Shown piece by piece: positions 48,955 through 58,308 of a stretch of DNA of 62,000 nt. This DNA comes from Acanthaster planci. Its lineage: Eukaryota > Echinodermata > Asteroidea > Valvatida > Acanthasteridae. Made by a program: the position numbers and the translations under genes. The stretch spans positions 369,212 to 431,211 of the forward strand of contig NW_019091388.1 of assembly GCF_001949145.1 (NCBI RefSeq), written 5' to 3'. Below the pieces are notes generated by a model. It was not told where the DNA came from. It did not search any database and saw only the letters and a program-made list of their open reading frames with translations. The first letter of the stretch is position 1. Each line of letters opens with the position of its first letter.

Positions 48955-49270
48955 GCTAGACAGCCCCCCCCCCACTACTGCGGCGATACTGCAGATGCCT
49001 GGGGCTTTTTTTGTTCTTGAGACTCCGGAGAGCGATGACAACGTCGTGACGGAGGATGGGCATGATACAGCGTCAGTGCTATCCTTTATGGTGGCAGTGT
49101 CAATGAGAGAAGGGGGTTGGGTGGGGGCGGTCGGTGGAAGTGCTCCCTGAAATGTTCCATCCTCCGGCCAAGATAAGCATCCTCGGTCGTGATGATGTCA
49201 CCATCTTCGGATCTGACATGGGTGGCTTTCCTCTGGGGGCCATGGATCTAGTTAAGTGGAAGTAAAGCTC
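48955..49270 (-). mobile_element. Non-LTR retrotransposon, N-terminal RT part (upstream part of split LINE)
   Basis: On the minus strand: ATHVRSEDGDIITTEDAYLG, RRMEHFREHFHRPPPP, and ALRSLKNKKAPGICSI. From family knowledge the phrase VRxxDGxxxTxxxxxxxRWxEHFxxxLNRP followed by AIxxLKNxKAPGxDxI immediately precedes the RT region that starts at 47510 in the other piece. Same strand and correct order, so both are probably one LINE separated by the 47.53-48.95 kb block. Confidence 0.7.
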
Positions 49271-50241
49271 CAAAACGAACATTTTTGGAATGATTTGATT
49301 TTAAAAATATTACGTATTATTGGGATGAGAGTCCTGTCAACACAAAGTCGCATGAGTTTTTCGACTGCAGTTGTGTGATTCATGCAGTCAAACATGCTGA
49401 AATCAGTTGTAGTTTTGCAAATTATTAACAGCCCTATAAAGGCCAATGTGGATGGTATCGGGGATACTGATGAGATATTAGACCATTTTGGCATACAGGT
49501 TAATTTGTTCGTGTTCGTACGCGTATCCGAATATCACAACACGTACACGGGTAGGTTTAAGATCGTTTCGGCATGACCCCGTAAGTGATGATGCACGCAG
49601 GAACATAGCAATATTGCTGACGCTGATTTCTTCAAAAGCAAAATTTATTGATTTTACCCAGAAATTAACTCAAAGGAACTGCAGTGCGAACAAACGACAC
49701 ATCAACCATCGTGCAAGTAAGAAATGTTTGCTTTTAGGAATACATTTTGGTACTAATGTGGCGTACAAAACTGAAACCTCATACGTTCTAGTTCTGTATC
49801 AAATTGTTTCCATACGTCGCTGTCCGTGGGGCTTTTCCGCCTTACGTATAACAAGACAGCTGAAGGCCCCCCCCAAAAAAAAAAGTCTCTGCCCCCCCAA
49901 ACACACCCCGATTTCCTGCACAAATTTACGCCACTGCTACGTCGTAAGCAGGAAACTTACTACATGCCAATGTTCTCAGCAAAGAGATCACAGCGATCTC
50001 TCTGGTTCTGAGCATGCGTGTGTTGCTCTGAGCTTGCGTGCATAGTTTTGAGCATGCGCAGTACCTTGAAAAGGACCGGTATGTCTGCTGCCACCAGCCT
50101 CTCAAAGTCTCCCATTAATTACGATATCCAAGTAGGGGTTTACATCGAAGGAGATAGGTGTAATAAGATTGTCAGTATTTCATTTCATTACTGGTGCCCT
50201 TTTCCTCAAAAGTGTAATGGTGATTTTATCATTTGCAACAG
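49271..50241 (+). other. Upstream of GPCR exon; no TM1-TM2 exon seen
   Basis: If the receptor is intact, an intron ends at 50241. No frame here shows the TM1 GN or the TM2 LAxxD motif. A C/A-rich low-complexity tract lies near 49869-49910. GAGCATGCG / GAGCTTGCG repeats occur near 50009-50058. Confidence 0.55.
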
Positions 50242-50377
50242 GTTTCTGTCCAGGCGTCGTGTTCTACAATTACTGCAATGACAATAGACCGCTATATGGT
50301 TGTGCTTCACCCAATGAAATCGCTTCACACAAGAACGGTGCGGAGAGCCACATTTATTAACATCGTAATATGGATAA
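50242..50377 (+). CDS. GPR54/kisspeptin receptor-like GPCR, exon with TM3, DRY motif and start of TM4
   Basis: This exon encodes the end of TM3, the second intracellular loop and the start of TM4 of a class A G protein-coupled receptor, a plasma-membrane receptor that would signal through heterotrimeric G proteins. Seen directly: an AG acceptor at 50240-50241, an open frame beginning VSVQASCSTITAM, an intact DRY motif inside TAMTIDRYMVVLHPMKSLH, and a GTAAGT donor right after 50377. The exon is 136 nt: 45 codons plus one base. Its downstream partner at 57523 begins with two bases that complete the codon. From family knowledge, the SVQA-C-T-TAM-DR block and the P(L/M)(K/R)(S/A)LH(T/R)RT loop fit kisspeptin (GPR54-type) receptors better than galanin receptors. 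The exon(s) for TM1-TM2 should lie upstream and were not found. The polypyrimidine tract before the acceptor is weak. GPCR identity is very likely; the ligand class is inferred. Confidence 0.9.
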
Positions 50378-51047
50378 GTAAGTAGCCTATTAAATTTCTA
50401 AACTTATATGCACATGTACCCATCTGCATTGCACATTTGGGTCCAGTGTATCATTTGAATTGTGTCGGGTCGTTAAGATTACTACACGTAGAACAAAAAC
50501 TGTTGACGTTTCTTGGATATGAAATAAGCTGAAGGGGCAATATGTTCTCATAAAGATCTTACATAGGGGGAAGTGCATGGACACTAAGGAGTATGTATTT
50601 GTAATTTTGATTAGATATGAAGTGAATACAAAACCTCAAACAGGTGACAAAATAAATGACGAATATTGAGAAAATGGATGAACAAGAAATATAAAGGGGG
50701 TTAAGTATGCCTGTACGTAAAAACAGTAGCTTGTTGAAAATGCAAGCTTAAAAGATTACTGAAAACAAAGAAGTCGTTTTAATGCACACCTGTAGAGTAC
50801 ACCTCTGTCCGTTTAACCTCATATTCAATGTTTGTTTCGCTATTTTAAAGGGCCCAATAAATGTTTTTGCTATTAAGGATGACTGCATGCGTTACTCTCT
50901 CGTAGATATTTTTGTATGTCTAATGCAGATATTGCCTCGCCCACCGCACTCGCCCAATCCACACGCCGCGTACCCTAAACATCACACGTTCGTGCATGTT
51001 AACTTATGTACATACATGTATATGCACACAAGCGTTGGCCCGTACGG

Positions 51048-53093
51048 TTATTTTCCATACTGCGCCGTGAAGAAAGTTGTATGCGGTACTCTGGCGTTCA
51101 GACGGACAAAATGGTGCCCGACTTTTTGTGGAGGACCGAAAGGACTTTCTTTGGAGAACTTGAGAAGGACAGATTCTTTCTGAATGATCCGTTCCACATA
51201 TCTGACTTTAATAAGCGTGCCTGAAATTACAACTGAGTTCTCTTTAGATTCATCTACTGACATTTCCTCTGCCCCAACAAAGAGCACATCCATTCCTTTG
51301 AGGACACTATTTGCATACTCTGCAAAGTGCTTTGGGTTCTGTAGAACAACTTGTTTGCTCATGACATTGCAGTAGACAACAGACTTCTCTCTTCCTCCTA
51401 CTCCTTCAACTGGCCCTTTCCCATGACTCGTTTCAAAGTAGTTCCAGTAGAATTTAAGATAAGGTTCATATTTTGTAAAATGCGTGAATGAGTGTTTGCT
51501 TCGAAACTGTGCGGAACAGCCATCTGAGAAAAAATGAACTGTGTCAAGTTTGAACTTTGATTTCAGCATTTGCAGAAGGCATCGGTTTAGGCCAAACACA
51601 ACACTACTGCTGTGATCTGTAGTTTCTGTGACTAAGGCGTAACTCTGTGTTTTCACTTTATCATTCTGCTTGTGGTAAACACACACTGTGTACAATGAGA
51701 AAGACTGATATCCAAAGTATACGCTTTGTATGGCATGTTGCTGTTTCTTGTCATAATTCTCTGAAAAGTCAACATGAACTATGATTCCATTGCTTTTCAG
51801 TTCCTGATAAGTCCCGATACTTTTTGTACTGAGTGTGCTTAAGGTAACTATGAACCTTAATTTTCGCTATTTGGTTGTCAAGTAGTTTCTTTATTTCCTC
51901 ACCCGTAGATACTTTAGGCATTTTTTCAGGAAATCTTCTACCCTCTTCACCAGTGACCCATTGAAAATACTGTATTTTGTCGCAGTGATCAAGAGTTGAT
52001 GATTCATACGTCGGGCAACTGACACATTCTCCATATGAGCAAGACCTGTGGCTTTTGTTACAATTGAAGGAATCTGCAATGTTTTTTGCATCTTTTGGTA
52101 GCTCTATTTCGGGAAGAGTGCCCTTGATGCCTTGTATGAGAAGCTCCAGATTTTCACACTTCTGACAGAGGCAACAAACCTCAGGAATATCTTTCTGATA
52201 CAAGATATGTTTCTCTCCCTTGATGAACCGATGGAGGGTTGAGAATTTAATCACGGCATTGAATTTCGACTTGAAACTCATAGTTATGGCATCAAGGTCA
52301 TCATCCCTATTCAGCATTTGATACAGATCCCTAAGGGTTCAGAGCAGATAGTGCTTTGTTTTGTATATTTTTTCGCCAGATTCTTTCCCATGTATTTTTT
52401 ATCTTTTTTACCCGGCAGTGTGTAGCTGATGCCAGGTTGTTCAAGGTAATTGAGTAGGAAGGCTTTGTATTCCTCACTCAGTGCCAAAGTACGGCCCTTG
52501 TTTCTTTCTGTGCTTTTTTTGCCCATATTGTTGAGGAATTTGCTCTTCTTCGTTGGAGTTAAACTTTTGACGATGTTAGAGAGTACAAACACTCGCTGCT
52601 CTGTATCCTTAGGAAGTATTGATTCTGCCCTTTTAATGCTTCTATGTAAAGCTTGTGTTGTGCTGAAAGGACAACAACATTTGTCCTGGCTTTTTGGTGA
52701 TGAAGTGTCGGGGGTGACAGATGATGATTCAGCACTTGAACCCAGGTCTGCTCAAAGTACTGTTACCTCTGGTCCCTTAGGATACAGGTTTGTTTCTTGA
52801 TCATAAGGTGCCAAACTTGAGGTTGAGGCCATAGCCTTTTGTGAGTCGGGTGTGGCTGCTTGTGAGTCGGGTCCATCTTCTTGCAGCTGGGGTGTAGCTT
52901 CTTGCGGGTCCGATTTGGATTCACAATCAATGGATTCACCTGACAGCGCTAGCTTTACTTTCTTTTTGGCTTTGCGTTGTCTGTCTTCAAATTTTTCAAG
53001 ATCGTGTTCCTCCTTGTTCTTGTGCAGATGTAACCATTCTCGATACTTTCTCTTACGATCTCTCTTTTTGGCACGGTACTGTTCTTGATCCAT
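51048..53093 (-). pseudogene. Broken transposase-like gene (DFSEN / SDG / HGKGPVEGVGG class)
   Basis: Read on the minus strand, four open segments (53093-52752, 52592-52311, 52317-51769, and 51695-51048 with open frame upstream) form one decayed protein of roughly 680 residues. The N-terminus is strongly basic (KKRDRKRKYREW). The middle is Cys-rich (CCLCQKC, then CNKSHRSCSYGECVSC), a possible zinc-binding region. The C-terminal third carries VHVDFSENY near 51775, FFSDGCSAQF near 51523 and HGKGPVEGVGG near 51407, spaced like a DDE/DDD catalytic core. I know this motif set from memory as a widespread metazoan transposon-associated family; I cannot place it firmly in a superfamily. Breaks seen: an in-frame TGA at about 52750, a frame change near 52325 and another near 51780. 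It lies antisense in the GPCR intron. No flanking terminal inverted repeats were recognised. Confidence 0.75.
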
Positions 53094-53904
53094 TTATGCT
53101 CTGTGTCGCTTGCATCTCACCGCATTTTTTGAATGCATGGACATTTTGCCCTATATTATGAAAAACAAAATATGACTTCGAATTAAGCATACTTTCATTA
53201 TTACAAACACTATTAATTCAAAAATAATGGTTATAAATTCACAAAGGCTTGAAAGTTGATAAAGACTGAGCATTTTCAGCTTTGTGAATGGAAGCAGACT
53301 CCCTACTGAAGCATTCTAATACATTTTGCTACATCCAGCTGATTTTGTAATAAGGAGAATTCTTCAACAGACATGCAGTTTTTTAATTTATAATTAGTTT
53401 TACAAATGTATAATAAATCTGGTACTGATGGGAAAATCCAACTGATATGTCGAAGCTGACGCCGCATGGGGCTATGGCAGTTGCACTGAAGCCACAAAAC
53501 GTGCAAGTTTAACTACAAGTATAGGCTTGTGCTAGGCCTCACCTATTCATCAGCCCAGGTCTGGCCTAGCCCTTAGTTTGTTAAAGCTTATGAGTTTCAC
53601 ATACCTATCACATGTACAGAGTTCTTCATATCACATGCCTATCACATGTTTCATTCCAGTGCTGCATATCTTGTGTATAGCGCATAATGTATCATATGTA
53701 GACAGGACGTGTAGGTAGGTTCAAAAGTCATTCAGAATCTTATCGATTCATTATCTTATCTTATCTCAAAATTGTACCAATTGAAACTCAAATACTTTCT
53801 GAATTCTGTTGTAAATTCTTTTATCCGGTAAAATCTGAACAGAATAAACTTTGGTTACTTGAATGCAAATTTTTTCTACGCATGTAAAGTCCAATTTCGA
53901 CATG

Positions 53905-54270
53905 CAGACATCATGTCGGACGAAAAAACACTTCTTTTCATTATAACTCTGAAAGTGAAAAGGAGAAAAAAAATTGGGGTTATTTTTAATTAGTCTATTA
54001 ACTGATACTTGGCAATAGTCACACTTTTATTAAAATAAGTGGTTGAGAGAAAAAAACTTTTTCGGAACTTAATCCATGTCGGACGAAATCATAACGACAA
54101 AAATCATTACTTGGAATGACTTTCTAAGATTTACTACGGTATGGAGGAAGCTGTTATTGTTTAAAGACAATCTGAATAATTGTTTTGTTGAAAAAAAATA
54201 GAATGTCAAGGCAATTGTACTCAGTTGAGAAGGATCTTCTTACATGGGAACAAATTCCGTCCGACATGCA
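53905..54270. repeat. Three copies of an ATGTCGGACG motif
   Basis: ATGTCGGACGAAA appears near 53913 and 54077 in the same orientation. CGTCCGACAT appears near 54259 in the opposite orientation. All lie within about 360 bases, 0.8-1.2 kb beyond the 5' end of the antisense transposase pseudogene. They may be subterminal binding motifs of that element. No counterpart was found on its other side. Confidence 0.5.
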
Positions 54271-54677
54271 TTAATATCACTGACCCAATTATCAAACCCA
54301 ATTATCACCAAGAGAAACATACAAATTCAGCTTTTTTCGTACAAAATGGCAAAATTTGGTTTACTAGCTTAAAATAAATAACACATAAATCTTGTTCAAG
54401 GCTTTTAGACATTTCACCCCTGTGGTGACCATTTTTGAAACATGCCCACTTGTACGATTTAAGGATACATGTTTTTCCTTGAAGTCAGTAGTGTATGCGT
54501 GCACGTTGCAATATGTTTTATACGTACGATTCTTTTGTACTCTTTGAATACTTTGTGGCTGCACAAAATTCATGTTGGAAAACAAACATGTCGGGTTTTA
54601 TACTAATCTCTGGTGTTTGACTTTACCTATTAAACTTTAATGCACAGTAAATTGAAAAAAATAAACACAATTTAATC

Positions 54678-55945
54678 TAGTGCTGCAGGCGAACTGCCGA
54701 ACCAAGGCAAAAATCATCAAACAAGGCACTTTCGAACCGAACCAAACTGTTCGGTTCGGATGTACGGCTTTAATAAGGCATTTCATTGATGGCACGCGGG
54801 AATACATGGATGAAAAATGGATAACGAGTTGTACGGCGTGCTCCACACGTGCGTGAACATACTGAAACTTACAATGGCCCGCATCATGAAATGGTTGTAA
54901 AAAGCATGTGGTGAGAATCACTCAGAAATCAACCAAGAACATCCAATGTATGGCATTGTCGCTGCATAACATTTCTAAATTCTCACTTCATCCAATCGTG
55001 CTCATGTGTATCGAGATTTATTATTGTATTTGCCAATTTCCGATAGCCGCGCCCATACGCTCCATATTATGGTTATGACATTCCATATTAGGCCGATTGT
55101 CTCATAAATGGCTGTGCAAAACGAATTTTGATTGGACGCTGATCACAGTCAGACTCGCGCTCGATCCAAGGCATCCCCGGATGAAAATTTTGCCAAGCGG
55201 TTGGGTGCAAGCTGTGCTGCAGCGCAGCACGCGAGATTTTTGTTCGCGCGGTGGCCTAACTTGCCTTTCATTTGACCATGAAGGGTTTGATTGTTGCGTT
55301 GCAATGGAATTTCGCCAGATCTCAAATAACAAAATGCTGTAATCCCTCCAAAAGAGGCTGATGGAAAATCTCCCCTTTGGCCACGTGCACACCTTCCTTG
55401 GAAAGGTTCCTCCTCAGATATGCAACGAAAGCCGTTTTCGTAAGTTGAATCCATTTCGCAAAAATAACCCAAACACAATTCGCTCGAAATTTGTTTTTTA
55501 ATATTGTATTCTGTACTGAAAGAGGAAAGTCTTGTTTGAGCATGCTGTTTTTTCTATTTGCACATTACTATCGTTTTGTTGAGTCAAGCGTGGTCCGAAC
55601 ACAACCGCTTCTGGTTGGCAAAACACGGGCAGAAACTGTCACATCTCTACCTGTAACTTTATATAGAATGCACTCGTAAACAAACTCCGGGGAAACAGTT
55701 TACAAAAAATGTAATCAAATCAAAGTTGCTCGTGGATGGGGAGAGTGGGAGATTCATAATTTTATACACAGAAATACTATACAGGCCTATGCAGCACGAC
55801 CGTAGCGAGCCTTTCGATGTCTCACTGTGAATTGTACGTGTACATGTGTGTACATGTCCGAACCCCAACCGATCCGAAGTTCGGCCAAAAATTTCCGAGC
55901 CGTGTCTGAATCGAACCGAACCTTGACACATGCTTGCAGCACTAT
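54678..55945. mobile_element. MITE-like element with hAT-type ends, in GPCR intron
   Basis: The left end reads TAGTGCTGCAGGC and the right end GCTTGCAGCACTA, an imperfect inverted repeat. Just inside both ends lie clusters of CGAACCGAACC / GGTTCGGTTCG (about 54690-54765 and 55855-55925). Flanking 8-mers ATTTAATC and ATTTGATG agree at six of eight positions, compatible with an old 8-bp target duplication. From family knowledge, AGTG(C/T)TGCA ends and 8-bp duplications are hAT-like. No transposase is readable in the ~1.27-kb interior, so this would be non-autonomous. Confidence 0.65.
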
Positions 55946-57522
55946 TTGATGCGGAGGTTGACTTTTTATTACCTTCAAAGAATATGGCACACCTGACTTA
56001 AGTTCAAAATAAATTCATATTGTTTGTGTGGATATTTCCTTTCAGAGGCGACAGATCAGGCGGTAAAATGAGGCAGCCGTGTTTGGCATTTCCCGTCACT
56101 CCCGTATAAACGTATTTATTTTCCAGTCTAAAAAACGCTTAAAGACGAACAATGATCTTGTGGCGATGTATTTTAGTCATGAAATATCCACTCAAAACGT
56201 TTCCGACGCTAGAGAAATGTCTGTTGATTTTGCGTGAGTCTCTTTCCGTCGATATGGAAACCATGCTTAAGCTTGTTGCCACTCGATTTGGTTAACAATG
56301 GTGAGCAAGCCTTTGTATTGCCACTGTATTCGACACGGTAAGATGGCGGCCGGTGGATTCAATTACCTATGTCAGCTGATGATGGGCCTGTTTATTTCAC
56401 ACGGATGTGGATCTCAGTGATTGATCCTAACGCTGGTTCAGACCATCAGTTAGGCGACTTTAGAGTCTGTAAATCAACAACGGATCACTGGTCGTGATCC
56501 AAGTCCGTATGAAACAAAAACGGCTTAAGGGAATTGCAAATCTAGACTTTCTACATGACGCCCCTGGCGGATACCGTTGTTGCCGGCCGGCAAGTGCTTT
56601 TGTCTCGGCACTAAACGTCGTCTGTGGAAGAAAAATTTACCAATTAAATTTAAGTTTCCGAAGTCTCAATCATGATGATATATTCTGGGTGCAAGCCGAT
56701 GGCACCCGTATTTTATTCAAGTTGCCATCGGGTCGGACATGTGTCCTGTGTCATATGTACATGTACATTCACACAATCAACCACGACGGTGAAATCCCGG
56801 CCGCGTCCTTTCCCCTATAACGCGATAGTGTTTTTTTTTTGTCTACTGACTTCAAATACGCCGACGTGAAGACTATGACGCTTGCATTTGTCCATGGGTA
56901 CCCATTAGGTTACCACTAGTGTTTCTTCAAACTGTCCGCGCTACGGGGAACAACATTTATGGATGCCTGTGGGAGTAATAAAATAAATGAATCAAATTGC
57001 TATATACAGTCAAGACGGGAATAAGATCAACAAGTACACATGTAGTACCCAAACCGTGGGCTGAAACAGTGATGCACTGTAAACATGGCAGTTGTGCTAA
57101 GTTGTACCCTGAATTATTATAGTATATAATCATGAATGGGAAAAACACAATTTGATTGGCTGATTTCTCTTCCATTAACGACTTGTAGATAAAAATCGCT
57201 TGCGGCAACGCTGTTCAATTGACAGATCAGCCTTTCTGTTTGGGTGTGTTGAATTAGCATACGCCGACTCTGACCAGGTCTGGGCATGGTCGTGTAGGCT
57301 GTGTCAAACCAGAGAGACAGTGGGAACGAGGTTAAACCGTGTAGTTTGTGGAAGCTAGCCGAAGGCACCCTTTGTCAGTCATGGATGGGTAATCCAGGCT
57401 GATAATGCCTTGGTTGAGTGATGTATCCCACAGAATAATGTTCAATAGAAGAGATAAACATAATCACCGCGGTGGATGACAAATACAGTAAATAATGTTG
57501 TTTCGTCTCCTTTCTACTACAG

Positions 57523-58193
57523 CATCGTTTTTACTACACATTCCTGTTGCCGTGTTCTACGAAATGGAAACAGTCGTGACGGACGGAGAAACTTTTTGCG
57601 CCAGAAGGTTTATTAGCCTGGACGCACAAAAAGGTTACGAGTTCTACGCTGTGTCCATCATGTATGTGCTGCCGTTCATTGTCATGGCATTCTGCTACCG
57701 TCGGATTCTGCGCACTGTCTGGAGTAAGTACCTCGTCGTGTCGTCATCTACACTGGCGCAGCGAAGACGCAGATGGAAGATCACGCGCATGACGTTATTG
57801 GTTGTTGTGTTATTCGGCGTTTGCTGGGGACCAATCCATGCAATGCATTTGGTGGCTTTGTTTCAGCCTAAGCGACGCCATGCCAGTGACTCATTCTATA
57901 ATTTCAACATCTTCTGTCTTTGCCTCTCCTATTCTAACTCTGCCATTAACCCATTTGTTTATGCCTTGAGTGGGCGGAGCTATCGGAGTCTTTTAGTTGC
58001 CTGCTTGCCGGGTAAGCAAAGGAATAGCGCAAAGAGCCCAATGGGAAGCACTCGAACAAGGGCAGGGTCGGCACAGTATTCTTACGAGATGAATATAATG
58101 CGCAATGTTCAAAATGGCCGATCGCAAAAGGCAAAGTACACCCATTTTTACCTTGGTGGAGGCCGCCATGTTGTTCGGGCGGCGCCAGAGTAG
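57523..58193 (+). CDS. GPR54/kisspeptin receptor-like GPCR, terminal exon, TM4 to C-tail
   Basis: This terminal exon carries the rest of TM4, extracellular loop 2, TM5, TM6, TM7 and the cytoplasmic tail of the receptor begun at 50242. Seen directly: acceptor TTTCTACTACAG at 57511-57522, an open frame to the TAG at 58191, an extracellular-loop-2 cysteine in ETFCARRF, a TM5 with VLPFIVMAFCYRR, a basic AQRRRRWKITR stretch before TM6, CWGP in TM6, and YSNSAINPFVY (NPxxY) in TM7. The splice phase matches the upstream exon and gives VIWITSFLLH across the junction. The short third intracellular loop and SYSNSAxNP in TM7 are typical of kisspeptin and galanin-type receptors. The tail of about 65 residues is rich in Ser, Arg and Lys. 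A methionine at 57495 opens the same frame, but it lies in the intron and is unlikely to be a true start. A polyadenylation signal follows about 110 bases after the stop. Confidence 0.92.
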
Positions 58194-58302
58194 AAGAGGC
58201 AGGATTGATTGATTATCAGGCGACCCAGGGATCCACTTGCTATTGTCTGTGTAAAAGAAATTTCCATCAGACATTAAACTGCTCGTGTTCAAATTTGTCT
58301 AC

Positions 58303-58308
58303 AATAAA
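58303..58308 (+). promoter_or_regulatory. AATAAA polyadenylation signal of the GPCR gene
   Basis: An AATAAA hexamer lies about 110 bases after the receptor stop codon, on the same strand. The position suits a short 3' UTR. Cleavage would be expected a few tens of bases downstream. Assignment rests on position alone. Confidence 0.55.

Larger units (their letters stand above)
50378..57522 (+). other. 7.1-kb GPCR intron holding two transposon remnants
   Basis: The interval between the two receptor exons starts GTAAGT and ends TACAG. It contains an antisense transposase-like pseudogene (51048-53093), a cluster of a short repeated motif (53.9-54.3 kb) and a MITE-like element with hAT-type ends (54678-55945). 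The remaining parts (50.4-51.0, 53.1-53.9 and 56.0-57.5 kb) show no coding signal I can support. A YY1-like AGATGGCGGCC lies near 56342, followed by a short open frame, but nothing shows it is used. Confidence 0.8.

Noticed and set aside
57495-57522. ATG at 57495 as the receptor start
   Set aside because: It would give a receptor without TM1-TM3. A good acceptor at 57521-57522 with phase matching the 50242-50377 exon shows these bases are intronic.
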